DNA of 38,126 bases from Candidatus Bipolaricaulota bacterium (GTDB lineage Bacteria > Bipolaricaulota > Bipolaricaulia > Bipolaricaulales > Bipolaricaulaceae). A program made the position numbers and the translations under genes. Where the stretch lies: the NCBI GenBank assembly GCA_026418075.1, contig JAOACA010000001.1:1-38126 (forward strand). The letters are read 5' to 3'. Positions 1-8,696 of this stretch are shown piece by piece. Under the pieces are notes generated by a model. It had not been told where the DNA came from, searched no databases, and saw only the letters and a list, made by a program, of their open reading frames with translations. The stretch's first letter is position 1. Each line of letters starts with the position of its first letter.

Positions 1-64
1 CGTGCGCAGAAAGGACCCGAGGAGAGGAGCGTCCCCCCACGAGCAAGGCCTGGAACCCCAAGAA
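1..64. other. window edge, no gene seen
   Basis: This short stretch lies downstream of the class V aminotransferase on the minus strand. I see no hairpin followed by a T run and no convincing coding frame. The plus-strand ORF starting at base 2 is a shadow of the aminotransferase. Confidence 0.4.
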
Positions 65-1207
65 CTACAACGCGTCCTTGAGCCCTTGGAGGAGGACCTC
101 AAGGTCACGGGCGGTGTTGTACCCCTGGACCGAGACGCGGAGGAGAAGGCGGCCGTTCCAGGGGATCACGGGGACCTCGACCCGCCACTGGTCGAAGAGC
201 CTCTTCTGAAGCGCCCGGCCGTCGCAGGGAGGGAGAAGGAACGACCGCATCTGGAGGGGCCACGGCTCCGGCCCCTCACCCACGGGCTGAAGCCCCAGCT
301 TCACCGCCTCCGCCGTGAAGCGGGCAAGGAGCTCCCGGCAGTGAGCGCGGACCCGTTCCCAGTCGTGCTCCTCCAGAAACCGGATCGCGGCGGGGACGGC
401 GAGGTAGGGGGCGAGGTCCCGCGTCCCCTGCCACTGGTGGTCGTCGAGGAACGGGGAGGGCCCGGGCCCCTTGCTCCACTCCCCGCCCCAAGACACGACG
501 AGGGGCTTGAGGAGGCGCTGGGCCCCCCGCCGGGCGTGGAGGAACCCGGAGCCCTTCGGGGCCATCATCCACTTGTGGCAGTTCCCCGCGTAGAAGTCCG
601 CCCCGAGGGCCGCAAGGCTTAGGGGGATCTGGCCCGGGGCGTGGGCGCCGTCGATCACGGTGAGGATCCCCTCCTTTTTAGCCCGTCGGACGAGCTCCTC
701 CACTGGAAGGAGGAGCGCGGTGGGCGACGTGATGTGGGAGAGAGCGAGGACCCGGGTGCGCGGGGTCCTCCAGGACCACACGGCCTCGACGACGTCCTCG
801 GGGGACCTCACCGGGACGGGGACCTCCGCCCGGACGTAGCGGGCCCCCCGCTCGGCGCACACGACCCGCCACATCCGGTCCACCGCCCCGTACTCGTGGT
901 CCGTCGAGAGGACTTCGTCTCCCGGCCCCAAGGGGAGGGACCGGGCGACGATGTTCATCGCCGTCGTGGCGTTGGGGACGTAGACGAGGTCGAGGGGATC
1001 GCAGCCGAGGAACGCGGCGAGCGCCCCCCGGGCCTCGGCCATCAGGTTCTCAAACCGCCGATCGAGGAACTCCACCGGCTCCTCTTCCAGCTCCCGCTGC
1101 CAAGCCTGGTAGGCCTCAACCACGGGCCTCGGGCACGCCCCGAACGACCCGTGGTTCAGGAAGACGACGTCCTTCCGGAGGAGGAAGAGGTCCCGGAGGT
1201 TATCCAC
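65..1207 (-). CDS. class V aminotransferase, isopenicillin N epimerase-like
   Basis: A fold-type I pyridoxal-phosphate enzyme of the class V aminotransferase / CefD-like family, about 380 residues and complete. The N-terminus VFLNHGSFGACP is the typical substrate-loop start. The cofactor aspartate is in VIDGAHAPGQ, and the Schiff-base lysine is expected in YAGNCHKW, followed by GSGFLHARR. The C-terminal LLRVSVQGYNT is the usual last conserved block. The ORF track starts at 1363, but that extension is antisense read-through of the preceding gene. I chose the GTG at 1207, which overlaps the CoA-transferase stop by eight bases and begins just before the first conserved block. The family includes epimerases, cysteine desulfurase-like and kynureninase-like enzymes, so the substrate is not deducible. 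It is the last gene of the metK string. Confidence 0.85.
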   Translation of the reverse strand: MDNLRDLFLLRKDVVFLNHGSFGACPRPVVEAYQAWQRELEEEPVEFLDRRFENLMAEARGALAAFLGCDPLDLVYVPNATTAMNIVARSLPLGPGDEVLSTDHEYGAVDRMWRVVCAERGARYVRAEVPVPVRSPEDVVEAVWSWRTPRTRVLALSHITSPTALLLPVEELVRRAKKEGILTVIDGAHAPGQIPLSLAALGADFYAGNCHKWMMAPKGSGFLHARRGAQRLLKPLVVSWGGEWSKGPGPSPFLDDHQWQGTRDLAPYLAVPAAIRFLEEHDWERVRAHCRELLARFTAEAVKLGLQPVGEGPEPWPLQMRSFLLPPCDGRALQKRLFDQWRVEVPVIPWNGRLLLRVSVQGYNTARDLEVLLQGLKDAL

Positions 1208-2351
1208 GGCGGATCCCCAGGCGCTTGAGCACCGCCTCGGTGTGCTCCCCCAGGCGCGGGGGAGGGAGCGGGCTCGGCGGCCAGGCCTGGGGCAGCGGAC
1301 AGGCCACGGTCCGGTACCGGCCCACCGCGGGGTGATCCACCTCGACGAGGACCCGACCCACAAGGCCCTCGTCCCCGAAGAGCTCCCCGAGCGTGTTCAC
1401 CGGGCCGGCGGGGACCCCGGCCTCCTTCAAGATCCTGACCCACTCCGCCCTGGGGCGCGCGGCGAAGATCGCGCTCAGGATCGTGACGAGCTCGTCCCGG
1501 TTCCGGACCCGGTCGGGGTTCGTGGCAAACCGGGGGTCCGCGGCAAGGTCGGGGTGCCCGAGGGCTTCGCACAGGGCCCGGTACTGGGCATCCGTCCCCA
1601 CGGCGACCATGAGGAGCCCGTCCGCGGCGGGAAACGCCTGGTAGGGGACGATGTGGGGGTGGGCGGTGGCCAGGCGCCGCGGTTCCCTCCCGGTGAGGAG
1701 GAACGCCTGGGCCTGGTTCACGAGGGCCGCAGCCGAGCACTCGACCAAGGTCGCCTCCACGTACCCCCCTTCCCCGGTCCGCTCCCGGACAAGAAGCGCC
1801 CCCAACGTCCCGGCGAGGGCCGCCCAGGCGGTGAGGACGTCCACGATCGCCACCCCGACCTTCACCGGCGTCTCCCCGTCCCCGGTGATCGCCATCAGCC
1901 CCCCCAGGGCCTGGATCAGGGCGTCGAACCCCGGCTCGTCCCGGTACGGGCCCGGTGGAAACCCGGCCACCGCGGTGTAGACAAGCCGCCCGTTGAGCTT
2001 TCGGACCTCGTCGTAGGAGAGCCCGAGCCTGGCCGCCGTTCCGGGGAGGAAGTTGTGGAGGAGGACGTCGCTTCGGCGGATAAGCTCCCGCAGGACCTCC
2101 CGGTCCCCGGGCTCGGAAAAATCGAGGGCGATCCCCAGCTTCCCCCGGTTCACGGCGAGGAAGTACGCGGACTCCCCGCCCACGAACGGGGGGCCCCACC
2201 GCCGGGTCTCGTCCCCGTTCCCGGGCCGCTCGACCTTGATCACCTCGGCCCCAAGATCCGCCATCCACATCGTCGCCAATGGGCCAGCAAGGATCCGCGA
2301 CAGGTCCAGGACCCGGATCCCGGCCAGGGGCTTAGAAGAGGGTGGGTTCAT
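1200..2351 (-). CDS. CaiB/BaiF family CoA-transferase (class III)
   Basis: A family III CoA-transferase of about 383 residues that would move CoA between a CoA thioester and a free carboxylate, as formyl-CoA or carnitine CoA-transferases do. The opening LAGIRVLDLSRILAGP and GAEVIKVERPGNGD are diagnostic. The aspartate of PGFDALIQALGG corresponds to the family's catalytic aspartate that forms the acyl anhydride. The start is the ATG at 2351, with GGAGGA about eight bases upstream; the longer ORF to 2522 is shadow sequence inside the EndoQ gene. It overlaps the EndoQ stop by 20 bases and the following aminotransferase start by eight, so the genes are probably co-transcribed. The substrate acid cannot be read from sequence, and the metK/endoQ neighbours give no pathway link. 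Confidence 0.9.
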   Translation of the reverse strand: MNPPSSKPLAGIRVLDLSRILAGPLATMWMADLGAEVIKVERPGNGDETRRWGPPFVGGESAYFLAVNRGKLGIALDFSEPGDREVLRELIRRSDVLLHNFLPGTAARLGLSYDEVRKLNGRLVYTAVAGFPPGPYRDEPGFDALIQALGGLMAITGDGETPVKVGVAIVDVLTAWAALAGTLGALLVRERTGEGGYVEATLVECSAAALVNQAQAFLLTGREPRRLATAHPHIVPYQAFPAADGLLMVAVGTDAQYRALCEALGHPDLAADPRFATNPDRVRNRDELVTILSAIFAARPRAEWVRILKEAGVPAGPVNTLGELFGDEGLVGRVLVEVDHPAVGRYRTVACPLPQAWPPSPLPPPRLGEHTEAVLKRLGIRRG

Positions 2352-3558
2352 CGTAGCGTTCCTCCAGTGGGATCCGGACCTCCCCGTACTGGCCGTCGTA
2401 GCCGGGGCGGATGACGAGCTTCCCCTCCCGAACGCTCCGCACCGCCTCCACCACCCGGGGCGGGGCCCCCTGGGCAAGGTCGGCGAGGGGGAGATCGAGG
2501 AGGATCCGGAGCTCGCTTCCAAACCGCTCCACGAGCCGGGTATACTCGGCGAGAACCCCCTTCGTTTCCGGCCCCTGCCCCAGGACCTGGCCGAGGACCT
2601 CGAGGAGGGGGACGAGGGACCGGTAGGGGATCGCCCCCGGGGGCCGGTGCCCTGGGGGCCGGTCGGCGAGCTCCTCCACCCGGTGGAGGACCCCCACCGT
2701 CACCGGCCGGCCACACACCGGGCACTTTCCCCCGCGCTCGGCGGTCTCCCGCGGGGAAAGGGCGACCCCGCAGAGGCGGTGGCCGTCGTAGTGGTACTTC
2801 CCCTCCTCGGGGAAGAACTCGATCGTCCCGAGGAACCGCGCGGGGTCCCGCGTCCGGAGAGCATCCACCAGCGCGGCGTACGAAAGCTCGGGGAGCTCCA
2901 ACAGGCACGCCTCCCGCCCAAGCCGGGTCGGGGAGTGGGCGTCGGAAAACGAGACCAGCGCGAGATGGTCCAGAGCGGAGACCCGCCAGTTCATCGGCGG
3001 ATCCGAGGACAGGCCGGTCTCGAGGGCGAACACCTCCCCGGCCGCCGCCCCCAGGGCCTCCTCCACCGAGTCGAACCCCGACTGGGAACCGAAGATCGAG
3101 TACCAGGGGGTCCAGGCGTGGGCGGGGATCACGGCGGCCTCCGGTGCGGCCCCAAGGATGGCCGAAACGAGCTTCTCGCCCGGGATCCCGAGCGTCGGCC
3201 GGCCGTCCGCCCCGAGGCTTCCGATCTTTGCGAGTTCCCGGTTGATCCGCGCGGCACCCTCGGCCCCCGGGGCGAGGACGAGGAAGTGGACCCGCCGGAC
3301 CCGGCCGTCGCTCGTCCACACCGCCGCCACCTCCGCGGTGTAGACAAAGCGGACCCCGCCGTAGGCGTACACGCCGTCCCCCACGGGAAGGAGCTCCGCG
3401 GCCAGTTCGGAGAACCACTCCGGGTGGGTGAAGTCCCCGGTTCCGAGGAGCCCCAGGCCCTTGAGGCGGGCCCAGTGGGCGAGCCCGGGGAGGTCCATGT
3501 CCGGGCTCGTGGCCCGCGAGAACCGGGAGTGGAGGTGGAGGTCGGCAGCGAGGCGCAT
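2332..3558 (-). CDS. endonuclease Q family protein (PHP domain, zinc finger)
   Basis: A 408-residue PHP-domain protein that matches the TIGR00375/EndoQ type. EndoQ enzymes cut DNA 5' of deaminated bases (uracil, hypoxanthine) or abasic sites. The PHP metal-site motifs are all present: DLHLHSRFS at the N-terminus, GTGDFTHPEW, PAHAWTPW and SFSDAHSP. After the PHP domain a small zinc-binding segment is visible (HRLCGVALSP followed by KCPVCGRPVT), then GVLHRVEELADRP, which is typical of EndoQ rather than of histidinol-phosphatase or PolX PHP domains. The start at 3558 is one base after the metK stop, so it is likely read from the metK transcript. The activity is inferred from the family. I see no truncation or missing metal ligand. 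Confidence 0.82.
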   Translation of the reverse strand: MRLAADLHLHSRFSRATSPDMDLPGLAHWARLKGLGLLGTGDFTHPEWFSELAAELLPVGDGVYAYGGVRFVYTAEVAAVWTSDGRVRRVHFLVLAPGAEGAARINRELAKIGSLGADGRPTLGIPGEKLVSAILGAAPEAAVIPAHAWTPWYSIFGSQSGFDSVEEALGAAAGEVFALETGLSSDPPMNWRVSALDHLALVSFSDAHSPTRLGREACLLELPELSYAALVDALRTRDPARFLGTIEFFPEEGKYHYDGHRLCGVALSPRETAERGGKCPVCGRPVTVGVLHRVEELADRPPGHRPPGAIPYRSLVPLLEVLGQVLGQGPETKGVLAEYTRLVERFGSELRILLDLPLADLAQGAPPRVVEAVRSVREGKLVIRPGYDGQYGEVRIPLEERYDEPTLF

Positions 3559-3559
3559 C

Positions 3560-4717
3560 CTACAGGGCCTGCTCCAGGTCCCGGACCCGATCCGTCCGCT
3601 CCCAGGTCGGGGAGAGGTCCAGGCGGCCGAAGTGGCCGTAGCAGGAGAGGGGCTCGTAGATCGGCCGCCGGAGCTCGAGGGCGTCGATGATCGCCGCCGG
3701 CCGGAAGTCGAACGCCCGCTCCACCGCCCGGGTCAAGGCGGAATCGGACACCGCGCCCTTCCCCAGGGCCCGCACGCTCAGCGCCAACGGCCGCGGCCGG
3801 CCGATGGCGTAGGCCACCTGGACCTCGCACGCCGGGGCCAGCCCCGCCGCCACCACGTTGACCGCCGCGTAGCGGGCCATGTACCACCCCGAGCGATCCA
3901 CCTTCGTCGGGTCCTTGCCCGAAAACGCCCCGCCTCCGTGGGACCCGTACCCCCCGTAGGTGTCGACGATGATCTTCCGTCCCGTCATCCCCGTGTCCGA
4001 GGCCGGGCCCCCGATCACAAACCGGCCCGAGGTGTTGACGAACACCTGGGTCCCCTCATCCAGCCACCCGTCGAGGACCGGCTCGACCACCAGCTTGCGC
4101 AGGTCGGCCCGGAGCTGGTCGAGGGACACCTCGGGGGCGTGCTGGGCCGCGAGGAGCACGGTGTGGATCCGGACCGGCCTGTCCCCCTCGTACTCCACCG
4201 TAACCTGGGTCTTCCCATCGGGGCGGAGGTAGAGGAGGGACCCGTCCTTGCGCACCTCCGCCAGCCTCCGAGCGAGCTTGTGGGCGAGGGTGATCGGGAG
4301 CGGCATCCGCTCCGGGGTCTCGACCGTGGCGTAGCCAAACGTGATCCCCTGGTCTCCGGCCCCGATCCGGTCGTAGGGATCGCCGGCCTCGGTGCGGAGA
4401 ACGGCCTGGGCGATGTCCGGGGACTGCTGGCGGAGGAGGATCGCCACGGCGCAGGAATCAAACGCCAGCCCGTACTCCGGCTTGACGTACCCCACGTCCC
4501 GGACCACGCGGCGGGCGAGGGTTGCGGCGTCGATCTGGGCGGAGGCGGTGATCTCCCCGCCGATGACCACCAGGCTCCCGGTTACCAGCGTCTCGCAGGC
4601 CACCCGGCCCTCGCGGTCCTGGGCGAGCACGGCGTCGAGGACCGCATCCGAGATCCGGTCGGCGAGTTTGTCGGGGTGGCCCTCGGCCACCGATTCCGCG
4701 GTCACAAGTCTCCTCAT
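3560..4717 (-). CDS. metK: S-adenosylmethionine synthetase
   Basis: MetK makes S-adenosylmethionine from methionine and ATP, with cleavage of the tripolyphosphate. The 385-residue product carries the family signatures in order: [18 protein letters not shown] near residue 10, the [12 protein letters not shown] hexapeptide region, and [16 protein letters not shown]. It is the bacterial type, not the archaeal MAT. The ATG at 4717 is preceded by AAGGAGGGGG at a good distance, so the ORF-track start at 4822 is rejected. It heads a minus-strand string with EndoQ, a CoA-transferase and an aminotransferase, and is divergent from ndk. I looked for a SAM riboswitch in the 128-base upstream gap and did not recognise one. 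Confidence 0.97.
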   Translation of the reverse strand: MRRLVTAESVAEGHPDKLADRISDAVLDAVLAQDREGRVACETLVTGSLVVIGGEITASAQIDAATLARRVVRDVGYVKPEYGLAFDSCAVAILLRQQSPDIAQAVLRTEAGDPYDRIGAGDQGITFGYATVETPERMPLPITLAHKLARRLAEVRKDGSLLYLRPDGKTQVTVEYEGDRPVRIHTVLLAAQHAPEVSLDQLRADLRKLVVEPVLDGWLDEGTQVFVNTSGRFVIGGPASDTGMTGRKIIVDTYGGYGSHGGGAFSGKDPTKVDRSGWYMARYAAVNVVAAGLAPACEVQVAYAIGRPRPLALSVRALGKGAVSDSALTRAVERAFDFRPAAIIDALELRRPIYEPLSCYGHFGRLDLSPTWERTDRVRDLEQAL

Positions 4718-4845
4718 CCGCCCCCTCCTTGTCGCGGGGCATAGCGTACCTCGCAAGGGAGCAACGCGGAAGGGGATGGGCAATCCGGGAGGAGGTAGAG
4801 TACACTTGGCAAGCGAAGGCACGGTGGGATTCGCGAGGAGGGACG
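4718..4845. promoter_or_regulatory. metK/ndk divergent intergenic region
   Basis: These 128 bases separate two divergent genes and must hold both promoters. TACACT at 4801-4806 is a possible -10 for ndk and TACGCT (minus strand, about 4745-4750) for metK, but neither has a good -35 at 16-18 bases. Clear Shine-Dalgarno sequences lie on each side. Confidence 0.35.
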
Positions 4846-5295
4846 ATGGAACGGACGCTCGTGCTCTTGAAACCGGACGCGCTTCAGCGGCGGCTCGTGG
4901 GCCAGATCCTGGCCCGGTTTGAGGCCAAGGGCCTCAAGTTCGTGGGGATGAAGCTCCTGCGGGTGTCCCCGGAGCTCGCCGCCCGCCACTACGCCGAGCA
5001 CGTGGGAAAGCCCTTTTACGGAGAGCTCGTCTCGTTCATCACCTCCGCCCCGGTGATCGCCCTCGTGGTCGAGGGCCCGCGGGCGGTGGAGGTCGTCCGT
5101 CGCCTGATGGGGAAGACGAACGCGCTTGAGGCCGAGCCAGGGACGATCCGCGGCGACTACGGCCTCTCGGTGGGGATGAACCTCGTCCACGGCTCGGACT
5201 CCCCGGCGTCCGCCGCGCGCGAAATCCCCCTCTTCTTCTCCCCCGACGAGCTCCACGACTACCCCCTCGCCGACGCCCCCTGGCTCGGAGGCTAG
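4846..5295 (+). CDS. ndk: nucleoside diphosphate kinase
   Basis: Transfers the gamma phosphate from ATP to nucleoside diphosphates through a phosphohistidine intermediate. The 149-residue protein begins [15 protein letters not shown], the standard NDK start, and has the active-site histidine (about residue 115) in NLVHGSDS, preceded by the [15 protein letters not shown] block. The C-terminus is about ten residues longer than the shortest bacterial forms. The ATG at 4846 has GAGGAGGG just upstream; the longer ORF start at 4729 runs back through the intergenic region. The stop is one base from the valS start, so ndk and valS are almost certainly one transcript. Confidence 0.97.
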   Translation: MERTLVLLKPDALQRRLVGQILARFEAKGLKFVGMKLLRVSPELAARHYAEHVGKPFYGELVSFITSAPVIALVVEGPRAVEVVRRLMGKTNALEAEPGTIRGDYGLSVGMNLVHGSDSPASAAREIPLFFSPDELHDYPLADAPWLGG

Positions 5296-5296
5296 A

Positions 5297-7924
5297 ATGC
5301 TTCCCCCCCGCTACGACCCCCGCGACGTCGAGCCCCGGATCCTCGCCCGGTGGGAGAAGGACCAGCCCTGGCGCTGCAACCCCCAAAGCGGGAAGCCCCC
5401 CTACGCCATCGTCATCCCGCCCCCGAACATCACGGGCCGCCTCCACCTCGGCCACAACCTCGTGAACACGTTCCAGGACATCCTCATCCGCTACAAACGC
5501 ATGGATGGCTACGAGGCGTGCTGGTTCCCGGGGACGGACCACGCCGGGATCGCCACCCAGAACGTGGTGGAGCGGGCCCTGGCCAAGGAGGGCCTGACCC
5601 GCCAGGCCCTCGGCCGGGAGGAGTTCGAGCGGCGGGTGTGGGCGTGGAAGGAGCGGTACGGAGGGGAGATCGTCGAGCAGCTCAAGGTCCTGGGCTGCTC
5701 CTGCGACTGGTCGCGGCAGCGGTTCACCCTCGACCCCGGGCTCTCCCGGGCCGTGCGCACGGCGTTCGTCCGCCTCCACCGGGAGGGGCTGATCTACCGC
5801 GGGGACTACATGATCCACTGGTGCCCCCGCTGTGGGACCGCGCTCTCGGACATCGAGGTCGAGCACCGGGAGATCGATGGGCATCTCTTCTACGTCCGCT
5901 ACCCCCTGGAGGGGGGAGGGTTCATCCCCGTGGCCACAACCCGGCCGGAGACGATGCTCGGGGACACGGCGGTGGCGGTGAACCCGCGGGACGAGCGGTA
6001 CCGGGACCTCATCGGGAGGACGGCGGTCCTGCCCCTCCTTGGGCGGAGGCTCCCCATCGTGGGGGCGGAGGAGGTGGACCCCGCGTTTGGGACCGGGGCC
6101 CTCAAGATCACCCCCGGCCACGACCCCGTGGATCGGGAGATCGGGAAACGCTACGGGCTCCCCACGGTGGACGTCCTCAACCCCGACGGGACGATCAACG
6201 AGCACGGGGGGCCGTTTGCCGGCCTGGAGCGGTTCGCCGCCCGGGAGGAGATCGTCCGGCGGCTCACGGCGGAAGGGCTTCTCGAGAAGGTCGTCCCCTA
6301 CCGCCACGCGGTCGGCCACTGCCAGCGCTGCGAGACCCGGGTCGAGCCAAAGGTCTCCACCCAGTGGTTCGTCCGGATGAGGCCCCTGGCCGAGCCCGCC
6401 ATCGCCGCCGTGCAGGACGGACGGATCCGGTTCGTCCCCGAGCGGTGGGCGAAGGTGTACTTCGACTGGCTCGAGGGGATCCGGGACTGGTGCATCTCCC
6501 GCCAGCTGTGGTGGGGGCACCGCATCCCCGCCTGGTACGGCCCAGACGGGGAGGCGTTCATCGCCCACGACGAGGCCGAGGCGCGGGCCCTCGCCAAGAA
6601 CCACTACGGCCGCGAAGTTCCGCTTCGGCAGGACGAGGACGTCCTCGACACCTGGTTCTCCTCGGCCCTGTGGCCGTTCTCGGTGATGGGCTGGCCGGAG
6701 AGGACGGAGGACCTCGCCGTCTTCTACCCCACCGCGGTCCTCGTCACCGCGTTTGACATCCTCTTTTTCTGGGTGGCGCGGATGGTGATGATGGGCCTCC
6801 ACTTCATGGGCGAGGTCCCGTTCCGGGAGGTCCTCATCACCCCGTTCATCGTCGACGAGCGGGGCCAGAAGATGAGCCGATCTAAAGGGAACATGATCGA
6901 CGCCCTCGAGGTCAAGGAGAGCCACGGGATGGACGCCCTCCGGTTTGCCATGGCCGGGAGCTCGACCAAGGGCCGGGAGCTCCGGTTCTCCCTGCGCCAG
7001 GTGGACGAGGCCAGGAACTTCCAGAACAAGCTCTGGAACATGGCCCGGTTCGTCCTGGCCAACACCGAGGACCTTCCTGCGGGGGCCGCGCTCGCCGGGC
7101 GCCCCCTCGCCCCCGAGGACCGCTGGATCCTGTCCCGCCTCGAGGGCGTGGTGGAGAAGGTGCGCACGGAACTGGAGCGGTACAACTTCCACCTTGCGAC
7201 GGAGGCCCTGTATCAGTTCACCTGGCACGAGCTGTGCGACTGGTACCTCGAGCTCGCCAAGCTCCGGCTTCAAGGGGACGACCCCGAGGCCCGGCGGACG
7301 TGCCAGCTCGTCCTCCGGGAGGCCCTGGAGACCGTGGTCCGGCTCCTCCACCCCATCATGCCGTTCCTCACCGAGGAGATCTGGGCCCACTTGGGGAAGG
7401 AGGGACTCCTCGCCCACGCGGCCTACCCGACCGTCCGGCCGGAGCGGCGGGATCCGGTGGCGGAGGCGGAGCTCGAGCGGTTCATGGAGCTCGTCCGCGA
7501 GGTGCGGGCGGTGCGGGCCGAGGTCGGGGTCCCCGCCGCCGCCGAGCTCGAGCTCGTCCTCACCTCCGGCGCGGGGATCGAGGCCCTCGTCGGGCACTTT
7601 GAACTGGCCCTCCGACGGCTGGCGCGGCTGCGGTCGGTCCGCGTGAGCCCCGGGGAACGGCCCCCGGCGGGCTCGGCCCGGGGCGTGGCCGGGGAGATCG
7701 CGTTCTTCCTCCCCGTCGGCGACCTCGTGGACTGGCCGGCGGTGCGGGACAAGATCCGGAAGGACCTGGAAAAGACGAAGGCAGAACTGGAAAAGATCGA
7801 GGCAAGGCTGGGGAACCCCGAGTTCCGGGAGAAGGCCTCCCCGGAGGTGGTGGCGAGGGCCGAGGCCGAGGCGGAGGCCCTGCGGGGAAGGCGGGCGCGG
7901 CTGGAGCGCCAGCTCGCCCCGTGA
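5297..7924 (+). CDS. valS: valyl-tRNA synthetase
   Basis: Class I aminoacyl-tRNA synthetase charging tRNA-Val. The 875-residue product shows the HIGH-type motif in PPPNITGRLHLGHNL (about residue 45), the editing (CP1) domain containing ATTRPETMLGDTAV, and KMSRSKGN as the KMSKS loop. The WNMARFV segment begins the anticodon-binding helices. The last 60 or so residues, rich in Glu/Lys/Arg/Leu, form the C-terminal coiled coil that grips the tRNA elbow. The start ATG lies one base after the ndk stop. The family length is normally 860-950 residues and no domain is missing. IleRS is excluded by the typical ValS motif spacing and the C-terminal coiled coil. Confidence 0.97.
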   Translation: MLPPRYDPRDVEPRILARWEKDQPWRCNPQSGKPPYAIVIPPPNITGRLHLGHNLVNTFQDILIRYKRMDGYEACWFPGTDHAGIATQNVVERALAKEGLTRQALGREEFERRVWAWKERYGGEIVEQLKVLGCSCDWSRQRFTLDPGLSRAVRTAFVRLHREGLIYRGDYMIHWCPRCGTALSDIEVEHREIDGHLFYVRYPLEGGGFIPVATTRPETMLGDTAVAVNPRDERYRDLIGRTAVLPLLGRRLPIVGAEEVDPAFGTGALKITPGHDPVDREIGKRYGLPTVDVLNPDGTINEHGGPFAGLERFAAREEIVRRLTAEGLLEKVVPYRHAVGHCQRCETRVEPKVSTQWFVRMRPLAEPAIAAVQDGRIRFVPERWAKVYFDWLEGIRDWCISRQLWWGHRIPAWYGPDGEAFIAHDEAEARALAKNHYGREVPLRQDEDVLDTWFSSALWPFSVMGWPERTEDLAVFYPTAVLVTAFDILFFWVARMVMMGLHFMGEVPFREVLITPFIVDERGQKMSRSKGNMIDALEVKESHGMDALRFAMAGSSTKGRELRFSLRQVDEARNFQNKLWNMARFVLANTEDLPAGAALAGRPLAPEDRWILSRLEGVVEKVRTELERYNFHLATEALYQFTWHELCDWYLELAKLRLQGDDPEARRTCQLVLREALETVVRLLHPIMPFLTEEIWAHLGKEGLLAHAAYPTVRPERRDPVAEAELERFMELVREVRAVRAEVGVPAAAELELVLTSGAGIEALVGHFELALRRLARLRSVRVSPGERPPAGSARGVAGEIAFFLPVGDLVDWPAVRDKIRKDLEKTKAELEKIEARLGNPEFREKASPEVVARAEAEAEALRGRRARLERQLAP

Positions 7925-7934
7925 AGGCGGACCC

Positions 7935-8696
7935 GTGACCCAGCCCAGCACCGCTGCCCTCGCCGAGCGCCTGGCCCGGGTCCGGGCCAAGCCCCTACCC
8001 CGCCACGTGGCCCTGATCATGGACGGGAACGGCCGCTGGGCCCAGCGGCGGGGTCTTCCCCGGATGGAGGGTCACCGGGCGGGCGTCCGGGCCGCCGAGC
8101 GGCTCGTCCGGTTCGTGGCCTCCGAGCGCCTCGTCCCCCACCTGAGCTTCTTTGCCTTCTCCACCGAGAACTGGAACCGCCCGCAGGAGGAGGTGGAGTC
8201 CCTCTTCCAGCTCCTGGAGTCGTTCCTCCGGGAGCGGGCGGACGAGTACGTGGACCGGGGGGTCCGGCTTCGCGTCCTCGGGGGGCGGGAGCGGCTCCCC
8301 CCCTCCCTTCAGGAGGCGATCGCCCGGGTGGAGGAGCGGACGCGGAACGGGGAGGCCTTGCAGCTTGCGGTGGGGATCAACTTCGGGGGGCGGTGGAGCA
8401 TCCTCCAGGGGGTCAAGCGGGCCCTCGCCCTGGGGGCGGAGGGCCGCCTTTCCCCCGGGGAGCTCGACGAGGCCCGGTTCTCCGAGCTTCTTCCCACCTC
8501 CGGGCTCCCCGACCCCGACCTCGTCGTCCGCACCGGGGACGAGAAGCGGATCTCCAACTTCTTCCTGTGGGAGGCGGCCTACGCCGAGCTCCACTTCACC
8601 CCCACCCTGTGGCCGGACTTCGACGAGGAGGCGTTTCTGCGGGCGCTGGAGGACTTCCAGGGGCGGACCCGGCGGTTTGGGCGGGTGAGCCCATGA
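7935..8696 (+). CDS. uppS: isoprenyl transferase (undecaprenyl diphosphate synthase)
   Basis: A cis-prenyltransferase that extends farnesyl diphosphate with isopentenyl units to make the lipid carrier for peptidoglycan and other wall polymers. The 253-residue protein has the catalytic aspartate motif HVALIMDGNGRWA, the FAFSTENWNRP loop and the C-terminal RTGDEKRISNFFLWEAAYAEL block. The start is a GTG ten bases after the valS stop; GTG starts are common in this window. The stop overlaps the next start as ATGA, coupling it to cdsA in the widespread uppS-cdsA pair. Product chain length cannot be read directly. Confidence 0.95.
   Translation: MTQPSTAALAERLARVRAKPLPRHVALIMDGNGRWAQRRGLPRMEGHRAGVRAAERLVRFVASERLVPHLSFFAFSTENWNRPQEEVESLFQLLESFLRERADEYVDRGVRLRVLGGRERLPPSLQEAIARVEERTRNGEALQLAVGINFGGRWSILQGVKRALALGAEGRLSPGELDEARFSELLPTSGLPDPDLVVRTGDEKRISNFFLWEAAYAELHFTPTLWPDFDEEAFLRALEDFQGRTRRFGRVSP

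Noticed and set aside
2053-3690. 545-codon plus-strand ORF opposite the EndoQ gene
   Set aside because: Shadow; EndoQ motifs are all on the minus strand.
4718-4845. SAM riboswitch upstream of metK
   Set aside because: I could not find the conserved stems or core of a SAM-I or SAM-II type element in the 128-base gap.
5039-8020. 993-codon minus-strand ORF opposite ndk and valS
   Set aside because: Low-complexity Pro/Gly/Arg/Glu/Val translation without motifs; the opposite strand encodes ValS with all motifs.
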